Shown here: one piece after another, positions 1-7,392 of the stretch
Numbering within the stretch: the stretch's first letter is position 1
Layout: every line of letters begins with the position of its first letter
Source of the DNA: Lacticaseibacillus porcinae
Lineage (GTDB): Bacteria; Bacillota; Bacilli; Lactobacillales; Lactobacillaceae
DNA length: 64,000 nucleotides
Direction: 5' to 3'
Assembly (NCBI RefSeq): GCF_003946305.1
Contig: NZ_RHNS01000001.1
Span: forward strand, 434,001-498,000
Notes under the pieces: model-generated
What the model saw: only the letters and a program-made list of their open reading frames with translations
Databases searched by the model: none
Told to the model about the DNA's origin: nothing
Program-made: the position numbers and the translations under genes

Positions 1-17
1 AAATTTGAGTTGCATGC

Positions 18-68
18 AAAAAGGCGACGACACGAGCACCGGTGGTCGGCGTGTCGCGTCATCGTCTT
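18..68 (-). terminator. Rho-independent terminator after the LLM oxidoreductase gene
   Basis: Read on the minus strand, a GCGACACG / CGTGTCG stem closes on a GC-rich loop and is followed by TTTTT just downstream of the stop at 79. It probably ends the transcript of the flavin monooxygenase gene. Confidence 0.6.
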
Positions 69-78
69 TTAAGGCTGA

Positions 79-1101
79 TTATTTCCAACCGAGGCCTGGG
101 GCGACATCTTCCATAATGACTTTGAGGATGTGCGCGTTATAGTCGACGCCAAGCGTGGAAGGCACAGTGATCAACACCGTGTCAGCTTCTTGAATGGCGG
201 TATCTTCTTTGAGTTCGTCGATCAATTTGTCAGGCTCGCCGACATACATTTTCCCGAAGATCGTTGGGTTTTGGTGGTAAGCCAAGTAACCCACCGCGTC
301 TTGCGGTTGCTGATTCTCTGCGAAAAGTTGACGGTCGAGGTCATTGACGATCGGCATGATCGAACGGGTGACCAAGGTCCGTGGCTTGAAGTCATGGCCA
401 GCTTTCTTCCAAGCTTCTTTAAAGACTTGCAGCTGTTTAGCTTGTTGAACATGGAATGGTTCGTTGGTTTCGTAGTTCACCAAGGTCGAAGACATGAGAT
501 TCATGCCATGCTCTGCCGCCCAAATTGCCGTAGCTTGCGAGCCAGCACCCCACCAGACACGCTGTTGCATCGTTGGAGAGAATGGTTCAAGGCGACGAAG
601 GCCTGGGCCTTGTGGGAACATTGGTTGTGGATTTGGTTCTGCAAAACGCTCGCCTTTAAGTAGATCCAAGAACTTCAACCCGCGTGCGCGGGCGATATTT
701 TTCATTTCCTCTTCGGAATAGTCATAGCCCCAGTACTTCCAACCGTCCAAGACTTGTTCCGGTGAGCCACGACCCACGCCCATTTGAATCCGCGACTGCG
801 CTAAAATATCCGTGCTCATGACATTTTCTGCCATCATGAACGGGTTCTCGTAGCGCATATCAACTAACCCGGTCCCAATTTCGATCTTGCTAGTTTTGGC
901 TGCGATCGCCGCCATCAGTGGATATGGCGTGCCGATTTGATCTGCGAAATGGTGCACCCGTACCCACGCGCCGTCAACGCCAAGCTTTTCCGCTTCGACT
1001 GCAAGCTGAACGGTTTCTTCGTAGCTTTGTTTTGCAGTCTTCACCACAGAATGTTCTGGTTGCCAGAAACCGAAACTCAAGAATCCAATCTTCTTAGTCA
1101 T
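79..1101 (-). CDS. LLM-class flavin-dependent oxidoreductase
   Basis: This 340-aa protein belongs to the bacterial luciferase-like monooxygenase family, TIM-barrel enzymes that use reduced FMN to oxidise small organic substrates in the cytoplasm. The family is seen in the N-terminal IGFLSFGFW strand, the AEKLGVDGAWVRVHHF segment (about residues 36-51), the IEIGTGLVDMRYENP strand and the QMGVGRGSPEQVLDGW phosphate-binding segment (about 105-120). Length is normal for the family. The start is an ATG preceded by GAGGGAGA. It is alone, with a promoter overlapped by a palindrome upstream and a terminator downstream, so it is probably induced by a small ligand or stress. The substrate cannot be read from sequence. 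Confidence 0.9.
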   Translation of the reverse strand: MTKKIGFLSFGFWQPEHSVVKTAKQSYEETVQLAVEAEKLGVDGAWVRVHHFADQIGTPYPLMAAIAAKTSKIEIGTGLVDMRYENPFMMAENVMSTDILAQSRIQMGVGRGSPEQVLDGWKYWGYDYSEEEMKNIARARGLKFLDLLKGERFAEPNPQPMFPQGPGLRRLEPFSPTMQQRVWWGAGSQATAIWAAEHGMNLMSSTLVNYETNEPFHVQQAKQLQVFKEAWKKAGHDFKPRTLVTRSIMPIVNDLDRQLFAENQQPQDAVGYLAYHQNPTIFGKMYVGEPDKLIDELKEDTAIQEADTVLITVPSTLGVDYNAHILKVIMEDVAPGLGWK

Positions 1102-1119
1102 TTGTCTCCCTCACTTTCC

Positions 1120-1162
1120 GTAAGTATGCTTACATTATGTAAGTGACTCTGGAATTTGTCAA
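1120..1162 (-). promoter_or_regulatory. Promoter with palindromic operator for the LLM oxidoreductase
   Basis: On the minus strand a TTGACA -35 box (1162-1157) lies 17 bp from a CATAAT -10 box (1139-1134). The -10 is embedded in the palindrome CTTACATTATGTAAG (1129-1143), and a third half-site makes GTAAG-N4-CTTAC at 1120-1133. Alternating GTAAG/CTTAC half-sites over a -10 are what a dimeric repressor (MarR, TetR or HxlR type) would use. The regulator is not visible in this window. Confidence 0.65.
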
Positions 1163-1202
1163 GCCGGTTTTTACCGGTTAGAGACAAAAAAGTGAAAGTG
1201 CT

Positions 1203-1763
1203 TCAAAAACCATCTTTGATTTCTTGGACGCCTGCTTGTTTCAAGAATTTCAGGCGATTGGCGACTGGTTGGAACTTTGCATCAGCATCGGTGCGTTCAA
1301 ACTTTCCGTAACTGGGATCAGTGACTTTCATCTCAAAGGCCTGTTTCGGTGTGAAGGTGTAGGTGGTCACCTCAGAATTTTTCTCAGGTTTGTTGTAGGT
1401 GTAACCTTCTGGCGTTTTGTGGGCGTTGAGCGCTTGACGCGACTTGAACGATTCCGCGAGTAGCTCACCAGTTGAAGTCAGCTTTAAATGTTTACCTTTT
1501 TTCTCAACCGTGAAAGCTTCGTAGCGATAAAAATTCGCCCCCATCAAACTTGTTCGCAACTCTGTGACCGCATGTTGTTGCTTAGCGTCCACCCACAAAC
1601 GCATTTGGGCGTCTGTTGAATTACGTAGGACTGGCTGGCCCTTGGCGTGAAATTCAGTGGCGGTGTACTCTGTGGCGTGGGTGCTGGGTTTCGCCTGATT
1701 GGCGCAGGCTGTTGTGAGTAATGATGCGGCAATAATGACAGTACCGGTGATGACTTTAGACAT
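1203..1763 (-). CDS. Small secreted lipoprotein, unknown function
   Basis: A 186-aa protein with a short signal peptide (MSKVITGTVIIAASLL) and the lipobox LTTAC, so Cys20 should be lipidated and anchor it to the outer face of the membrane. The mature part is mixed alpha/beta with many Lys, Thr and Ala, and has no motif I can name. The sense of the C-terminal half (ANRLKFLKQAGVQEIKDGF) suggests a compact folded domain. The ATG is preceded by an ideal AGGAGGG seven bases upstream. It ends about 100 bp before the LLM oxidoreductase on the same strand, but that gene has its own promoter, so they need not be co-regulated. Confidence 0.75.
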   Translation of the reverse strand: MSKVITGTVIIAASLLTTACANQAKPSTHATEYTATEFHAKGQPVLRNSTDAQMRLWVDAKQQHAVTELRTSLMGANFYRYEAFTVEKKGKHLKLTSTGELLAESFKSRQALNAHKTPEGYTYNKPEKNSEVTTYTFTPKQAFEMKVTDPSYGKFERTDADAKFQPVANRLKFLKQAGVQEIKDGF

Positions 1764-1893
1764 GGGTTCCCTCCTGTGAGCTCGTATCTCAATTTATATT
1801 CTCAAGGAAGGATATGGCAGTCAAGACTAGTAATTGACGAGATAATGTGCATCAGTTACAGTGAAATTATTATCTGGCAGTCTGGGTGAACAC

Positions 1894-2123
1894 AGGAGGT
1901 CGTTACGAACATAAACCGCTACCAGAAAGACATTCGACGCATCATTTTCACTCAAGATCCCACCGCTGACGTTTCAGGATTCCGATTGTATGACTACGAT
2001 TATTTACCCCAAGTCAATGCCACTTATTTGACAGCCAAATCCCGCAATAACGCGCTCTCAGAAGCAGAACAGCGCGTTATCTCGTCGATCGAAACCCTAG
2101 TTGAATGCAATTCGGCTCAATGA
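1894..2123 (+). pseudogene. Small ORF with ribosome site but no normal start codon
   Basis: An open frame of 71 codons (1911-2123) follows a perfect AGGAGG (1894-1899). The frame opens after a TGA at 1887 and has no ATG, GTG or TTG near the ribosome site. The codon at the start position is ATA at 1911, 11 bases after the AGGAGG. The predicted product (INRYQKDIRRIIFTQDP..., then FRLYDYDYLPQVNATY) reads like a real charged, folded peptide of about 70 aa, similar in size to bacteriocin-immunity or toxin-antitoxin proteins, but I do not recognise it. Either ATA is used as a rare start, or an ATG-to-ATA change killed the gene. Its 3' end meets the cas9 remnant on the other strand. Confidence 0.45.
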
Positions 2124-2184
2124 TCACCCAGCCAATGCTGTTACTCCCAATATCGAAGCCAACACTGTAATTTGCGTTTCGCAT
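2077..2184 (-). pseudogene. 5' remnant of a cas9 gene (RuvC-I motif only)
   Basis: On the minus strand an ATG (2184) sits six bases after GGGAGGAG. It starts a short frame whose residues 5-20 read NYSVGFDIGSNSIGWV. This is the conserved N-terminus of type II Cas9, where the DIG[ST]NS[IV]GW motif carries the RuvC-I catalytic Asp (here Asp11). Homology stops abruptly after about residue 21 (near position 2122), exactly where the opposite-strand small ORF ends, and the frame closes at a TAA at 2077. The rest of cas9, cas1, cas2 and the array are absent from the window. This is best read as the scar of a deleted CRISPR-Cas locus. The match is short but starts at the right place with a good ribosome site. 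Confidence 0.7.
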
Positions 2185-2485
2185 TTTTGCTCCTCCCAAT
2201 CTCCCCATGACAATAATTTTCTGAGTAGTAGAGCCGCAAGAAAAGATGAATGAAAAGTGTATCTTCTTCTGCGATTTTCACACTTGGAGTGTACCCTACT
2301 TTTTCAAGAGCAGACGCTGTCATTTTTAACTCAAATTCTTGGTTTGAGAATTTCGGTTGTAAAAAAAGGATATACATTTTCCAGTTTCAGAGGAATAATA
2401 CGAATCCGGGAATGCGATCTCCTTGCATCGCTCAGCTCTTCAGGCAGCCCCTTCTGGATTGTATTCAGTCGTACATCATCCCGCT
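2185..2485 (-). other. Decayed coding sequence between JetD and the cas9 stub
   Basis: This stretch holds no intact gene. On the minus strand one frame stays open from the jetD stop to a TGA at 2331 (about 50 codons, no start codon; it includes RIRIIPLKLENVYPF). A second, overlapping frame, starting with ATG at 2377, contains ALEKVGYTPSVKIAEEDTLF and runs into the cas9 stub region. The change of frame in the middle suggests a small gene with a frameshift. I cannot name the family. Confidence 0.35.
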
Positions 2486-3292
2486 TTAATCCCTAAGCCA
2501 CGCCGTGATCAATGGTTCATATTCAAAAATCAATTGTTCTTGCTCGACAAATTTTTTCGAAAAAACGATTGTATCTAGCTCTTGCTTCAAAATCGGATCT
2601 TCAATCTTCAGTCGTCGACTTCGTTTGATATTATGCTTGCCGACTTGACTGATCCACCAAGATACATGTTCTGGCGTTTGCAAACTTAAGAAATCCTCCC
2701 GGTGCACGCGGGGCATTCGTGCCAACAGGCGATCGGCGATTTGAATGCCAGTACTATCTAAATCCCCTAAGTAAGCAATTCTTAACCCTCGCTCAGTTAA
2801 ACGTCGCATCAAAGTCACATATGCGGGCTGAAAGTCATTACCACCTTGATTGATCAACGGCCACTCGGGATGGCGTTGATGCAGTAAAATAAACACCCCA
2901 TTATTTTCAACCACCACTGCTTGGCCGGTCGCTAAAGCTTGTTCCGCCATCGCATCCACTTGCCACGGATTCAACGTCAGCGGCTGTGGCAAGTCCGTTT
3001 GAAAGATATTGGCACAAGTGAATGCCATGCCGATTAGTTTGGCTGAGAGTTCATTGAGTTGTCCAGGTTTGAAATAGTGAGTCACCACCCATTGATAATA
3101 ATCAAAGATGACTGGAGCGACAGTGGCGTCATTTAAAGTATGCGCGGTTAACCCAGCATCAACTGCTTGTTGTCCACGTGGTGGTAGGGGCTCGCCAGCC
3201 TCGATTTTCTCAAAAATTTCGGACAAGCCTAAAGCTGATTCTGGAACTTTGTGTCCCGTATCAGCTTCGTATGCTTCTTGATATTTACTCAT
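2486..3292 (-). CDS. jetD: Wadjet nuclease subunit JetD (Toprim/topo VI-A-like)
   Basis: JetD is the nuclease of Wadjet, an SMC-based complex that recognises small circular DNA by loop extrusion and cuts it, so blocking plasmids. This 268-aa protein has the Toprim-type acidic motifs: Glu129 in VVENNG and the DxD pair in YLGDLDSTGIQIADRLL (about Asp177/Asp179), which bind the metal ions for cleavage. It is shorter than the classic type I JetD (DUF3322-DUF2220), so only the C-terminal nuclease half plus a short helical part is present, as in type III-like loci. The ATG at 3292 overlaps the jetC stop (TTTGATGAGTAA), implying translational coupling. It is last in the operon jetA-B-C-D. Confidence 0.88.
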   Translation of the reverse strand: MSKYQEAYEADTGHKVPESALGLSEIFEKIEAGEPLPPRGQQAVDAGLTAHTLNDATVAPVIFDYYQWVVTHYFKPGQLNELSAKLIGMAFTCANIFQTDLPQPLTLNPWQVDAMAEQALATGQAVVVENNGVFILLHQRHPEWPLINQGGNDFQPAYVTLMRRLTERGLRIAYLGDLDSTGIQIADRLLARMPRVHREDFLSLQTPEHVSWWISQVGKHNIKRSRRLKIEDPILKQELDTIVFSKKFVEQEQLIFEYEPLITAWLRD

Positions 3293-6200
3293 CAAACCCT
3301 GCCTTCCATGTAACCACAGGTACTAACTGATTGGGATGAAATTCATCTGGTTGGGCGTGCTTTGGACCTAATACTTCATAAGCGCGGTTGGCAACGCCAT
3401 CTGCCAGCACTTTGTTTTGACCACCACTTGGCATAGTCGCAATGAAATTAAAGCCAAAGTTGGTAATCGTCCGCACAAATGCGCGTGCGGTAGCTGGATC
3501 AAGCTTGTCAGCAAATTCGTCAAACATCACTAAATGTGGCGCATCATCTTTTGTTGCACGAGACAAGCGCATTTTGGGCACCAACAACAATGGCAATACC
3601 ATTGCCTGCGCTTTTTCAGCACCAGAACCACCTGATTGGACGAAACGGTCATTCACCAATTCGGGTGCAGCATTGCGATTTCGGAAGATTTCCACTTGAA
3701 ACGTTGACCATTGACGAGTATCCAGCATCGTTTCGGCTTGAGCAAAATATGCGTCTTCATCATCAGCTAATTCAGCTTCTTTCACCAGTTGATCGACCTT
3801 TTGATTCACGACTTGCGCCAGTCGTTGCTCGCCACGATCTTTCAAAATGTCCTCAATCGCACTGGCTGTTGCACCGGGATCCGGATGCAATGAGATCTGC
3901 AAGCGAATGCCATCTTCTCGTTGCCCTTCTGATAACATCTGATTGTACGTTTCAACATCATCGTACTGACGATCAATACTAGTTGCCGCAGCGGTCAAAT
4001 AATTGGCCATGGCCATTTCATTACCACTGGTTAACTCCGATACTGCAGCATCAACTCCTTGGCTATCTGCAACAAGTGCTTGAATAGCCGCATTGATATC
4101 AATCGGAAGTACCATTAGATCGCCTTTGGTCACATAATGCGTATGTGCCAAAGCAGTCGCAAAGGTTTGATACCCGCGATCTTCAAAAAGTGTGTCGAGC
4201 GCTTGGGTCACATCATGGCCAGACTGATTACCACCAGCAATGGTATTCTCAATTTTAGTTTGCAGATTCATGAATTGATGTTGATCAATAAACTTGTGAC
4301 GCCCCTGCGAAAGCTCGATTAATGATTGTAAGTCGGGCATCTCCACCCCTTCAGGCAAGAAATCTAACAGCACGTTGCGAGCTCCTTCAAGTTCTTGACT
4401 AAGGCGTGAAATATCGGTTTGAGCTTTCGCAACGACGTTTTGTAAATTCTCTCGACTGCTTTGCAAAGCGATCTGCTGCCGCTGGAAATCGTCTTTTTGT
4501 GCGTCAGTGCGAGCTAATGCTGCTTCGGCCTCGATTAATTTTGGCTGTAGTGTTTCATCAAGATATAAGTGACTGAGTTGAACGACTAAATCATTAATAG
4601 CATTTTGGGCCGATTCAGCATCGAATCCATCGTCTAAAAAGCCTTGAGCGTTTTTAATATTATTTTGGGTTCGGTTTTGATCCCGCTGATTTTGTTCAAG
4701 CGAATCGGATAATTGACGTTGACGCTGATTCAGTTCCTCCAGTTGCGTTAAAAAATCACGACCGCTTTGTAGAAGCACTGGATTTTTCACCAATACAGCC
4801 AAGTCCACATAATCGTTCAATAATTGCTGTCGTTCATCAAGTAAAACTTTGACGGCTGCATTCATTTCACTGGCACCATTTTCATGAATGTGCGTGTTGT
4901 CTTCATGCAAACCTGAGTTTACTCGACCGGATAACCCACCTTTGACGCGATTATCAATGGCTACATGCATTTGTTGTTCCATTTGTTGAACGAGTTTGAC
5001 ATCTTTACTGGTTTGCGCAACTGCCTTGCTGACGCGCAAATAGGCATCTAATTGCTGTTGGTAGGTGGTCAAGTAATCACGAAACGCGGGAATTATATCG
5101 TTCAATTGCGTTTGGGCCAAGACAGCAGTCAATCCACGACGACCAGCTGATTGGGCCATCAATTTTGCTTCTAATGGTTGAATTTGATCGTGCACTAAGG
5201 TGTCGAGCTGAGCCTTCCAAGTGTTTGCCTCCTGTTGTTGTTCAACTAGGTCTGCTTGGTATTGTTGGACTTGCGCCTGGGCTTGTGAATTACGCGTTAA
5301 ATCTTTTTGAGCGGATTGAATTTCTGTTTCAATTTGTTGTTTTTGTTGCTTGAGATTTGCTTGTGCCGCGATGGCCGCTTGCAACTGACTAATGGCAGCT
5401 TTTCCCTCAGTCTGCTTTTTGACAAGCATGCCCAGTTGAGAGTCGAGTCCTTGCAGATCCACATCGATTTGACGAATACGTTCGTTGGCTTGATCTCTCG
5501 CTTGAACAGCCGCCACATAGTCACGTAGCTGTGGCGATTGCAATTGATTAAGATTGCTCCAAAACAACTCCCGCCGCAACTGCTTCAAACGACGGATCGC
5601 TTTTTGTAAACGAATCTGAGTGGCTTTCATTTGATTTAATTGACGGTGGCTTTCCGCGACTGGACGAATGATTTGCCGCGAATCAATGGGTTCTTGCGCT
5701 TCTCGCAAAGCTTTGGGAATTGGGGTAAAGCGAGCAGACCCTCCAGTTAAAATTGGTGAAGCTAACAAGCGATAAGCATTGGCCAAATAGCCCAAAGTTT
5801 TACCAGAATCAAAGCCATACACAGATTGCGCAACATAATTGCGGTAAGCATCTGCGGTGGTGAAAAGGTGCAAGGCATCACCTAAAGTTTGATTAGCTGA
5901 TTCGAAATCTTTGCGTGAAAGTCCGTCGCCTTGTGCATCTGTACAATTAAGATCAAGGTCGGATTCAGGATCAGCAAGTTCAATCACAAACCACCAAGTT
6001 TGTTCACGTCTACCATCTTTTTGCCGCGTGGCACCAATGCCTAAAGTGACTTGTCGAGTTGCAGAATGGAGGCGCATATAACTATAGCCGGTACGAATGG
6101 CGTATGCACCAGACCCCCACCCCAGTAACATCGAATTGAAGTTACGATAATCTTTCGGACTATTTTGCAGTTTGTCTGACTTTCCCACCACATCTGTATC

Positions 6201-6398
6201 TCTGGCAGCATTAAACGAAGGCGTCTTAATCGAGCCGTCCACCAGCATAGGGAAAAAGGTATTCGCCAATGTCGTTTTCCCAACTTTGTTTTCCCCAAGA
6301 AAAGTCACATTGCCATCAGTTGCCGCATCAAAATCAAGTTGTTGATATTGAGCAAAATTTCGCAAATGAAAATCCCAAGGCACTAATCTATTCACCAT
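3285..6398 (-). CDS. jetC: Wadjet SMC-like ATPase JetC
   Basis: JetC is the SMC/MukB-like motor of Wadjet and extrudes DNA loops using ATP. The 1037-aa protein has the expected order: N-terminal Walker A (GENKVGKT, about residues 35-42), long Gln-rich coiled coils (about 270-400 and 550-690), then the ABC signature SGGSGAEKAQAM and Walker B HLVMFDEFADKLD near the C-terminus. The Walker A departs from the usual GxNGxGKS (Lys for Gly, and Val) but keeps Gly-Lys-Thr. An upstream ATG in frame exists at 6422, but the ATG at 6398 has TCTCCTCC complement (GGAGGAGA) six bases ahead and is preferred. It overlaps jetB by about 11 bp and jetD by 8 bp. Confidence 0.92.
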   Translation of the reverse strand: MVNRLVPWDFHLRNFAQYQQLDFDAATDGNVTFLGENKVGKTTLANTFFPMLVDGSIKTPSFNAARDTDVVGKSDKLQNSPKDYRNFNSMLLGWGSGAYAIRTGYSYMRLHSATRQVTLGIGATRQKDGRREQTWWFVIELADPESDLDLNCTDAQGDGLSRKDFESANQTLGDALHLFTTADAYRNYVAQSVYGFDSGKTLGYLANAYRLLASPILTGGSARFTPIPKALREAQEPIDSRQIIRPVAESHRQLNQMKATQIRLQKAIRRLKQLRRELFWSNLNQLQSPQLRDYVAAVQARDQANERIRQIDVDLQGLDSQLGMLVKKQTEGKAAISQLQAAIAAQANLKQQKQQIETEIQSAQKDLTRNSQAQAQVQQYQADLVEQQQEANTWKAQLDTLVHDQIQPLEAKLMAQSAGRRGLTAVLAQTQLNDIIPAFRDYLTTYQQQLDAYLRVSKAVAQTSKDVKLVQQMEQQMHVAIDNRVKGGLSGRVNSGLHEDNTHIHENGASEMNAAVKVLLDERQQLLNDYVDLAVLVKNPVLLQSGRDFLTQLEELNQRQRQLSDSLEQNQRDQNRTQNNIKNAQGFLDDGFDAESAQNAINDLVVQLSHLYLDETLQPKLIEAEAALARTDAQKDDFQRQQIALQSSRENLQNVVAKAQTDISRLSQELEGARNVLLDFLPEGVEMPDLQSLIELSQGRHKFIDQHQFMNLQTKIENTIAGGNQSGHDVTQALDTLFEDRGYQTFATALAHTHYVTKGDLMVLPIDINAAIQALVADSQGVDAAVSELTSGNEMAMANYLTAAATSIDRQYDDVETYNQMLSEGQREDGIRLQISLHPDPGATASAIEDILKDRGEQRLAQVVNQKVDQLVKEAELADDEDAYFAQAETMLDTRQWSTFQVEIFRNRNAAPELVNDRFVQSGGSGAEKAQAMVLPLLLVPKMRLSRATKDDAPHLVMFDEFADKLDPATARAFVRTITNFGFNFIATMPSGGQNKVLADGVANRAYEVLGPKHAQPDEFHPNQLVPVVTWKAGFDE

Positions 6399-7392
6399 CA
6401 GTGTTCTCCTCCACAATTTCAAAGCGCGTGATCATTGGCCGAGATCGCCAATAATCAGCTTTAGTCTTCTTCGCTAATGCTAAATCCAGTAAAAGTTCGC
6501 GCACATCCGAGTTAGTCACCTGAACTTGCGGATATAATTTAGCTGCTGTACTTTGGATTAAGGTGTTCAACTGTTGATCTTCCACACCATCACCAAGGTG
6601 TTGACTCACTTTCACTGCAACAAAGAAGGCCCTAGACTTGAGCGGTTGACGCTGCGCATCCAAAAGCATGGCATAATGGTCACTACACTCAAGATAAAAG
6701 CGTTCAAGTTGCGCCCATTGCATTGCAATTTCTACTTTATTGGCTTGCAATGTTGCCCATAACTGCGCATGCTTGCTTGCATCAATTGCACGATGCTGTA
6801 ACAAATAAACATTCACCTGCTGGACCGGCGTCAATGGCTTAGATTGCGTCTGCGATTGCAAATACATGATGATGTTTTGCGCCTCTGCCAAGAAATCTGG
6901 TGAGATATCCCAATATTCTTCAATCTCTTGATCATGTTCATCATCATAAATATCAGGTCGACGCACTTTGAACAACTTAAAGCGGTCAACAAAAATGGCA
7001 TCGATAATTTTGCGAATATCTCGTTCTTCCAATTGCGACACGCGTGAACGCACACTGGTGACAATAGGCTGACATGCCAGCAATCCTTCATTATCCGCTA
7101 AACTTTGTTCTGGAGAATTAATCACAGCTTTAATGGTTGCCAATAATATTTGCAAATCAATCGTACTGATGCGCCCTGGGCCTGACAGTAACAATAAGTT
7201 GTCTTGAAAATTCATCGGCACTTGACCTATCAATGTGGTTAAGTAACGATTGACTCGCCGCTGCGTATCTGGCCGCTGATAAGCAAGAATAGCTTGTTGT
7301 GCTTGCTTAGCAGACGCAGTGGTCGTAAACATTTCTTGGTCAAACAACCGGTTGATGATCAACCGATCAGTTTTCTTGATAACGGCCATCAT
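6388..7392 (-). CDS. jetB: Wadjet KITE-like subunit JetB
   Basis: JetB is the small winged-helix (KITE/MukE-like) partner that binds the kleisin JetA and completes the Wadjet SMC ring. This 334-aa protein is identified mainly by position, between a kleisin-like and an SMC-like gene with which it overlaps at both ends. Recognisable pieces are a helical N-terminus ending in LLLLSGPGRISTIDLQILLATI and a winged-helix-like middle segment (VSQLEERDIRKIIDAIFVDRFKLFKV). The C-terminus is helical. The start overlaps the jetA stop (ATGATGG, with GGAGG upstream); the second ATG (7389) has slightly better spacing. Sequence alone would not name it with certainty. Confidence 0.78.
   Translation of the reverse strand: MMAVIKKTDRLIINRLFDQEMFTTTASAKQAQQAILAYQRPDTQRRVNRYLTTLIGQVPMNFQDNLLLLSGPGRISTIDLQILLATIKAVINSPEQSLADNEGLLACQPIVTSVRSRVSQLEERDIRKIIDAIFVDRFKLFKVRRPDIYDDEHDQEIEEYWDISPDFLAEAQNIIMYLQSQTQSKPLTPVQQVNVYLLQHRAIDASKHAQLWATLQANKVEIAMQWAQLERFYLECSDHYAMLLDAQRQPLKSRAFFVAVKVSQHLGDGVEDQQLNTLIQSTAAKLYPQVQVTNSDVRELLLDLALAKKTKADYWRSRPMITRFEIVEENTDGE

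Noticed and set aside
130-663. Long plus-strand frame opposite the LLM oxidoreductase
   Set aside because: It has no ribosome site and no protein-like pattern, and is a mirror of a well-supported gene.
3442-3982. Plus-strand frames opposite jetC
   Set aside because: They are shadows of a strongly supported coding region, with no ribosome sites or domains.
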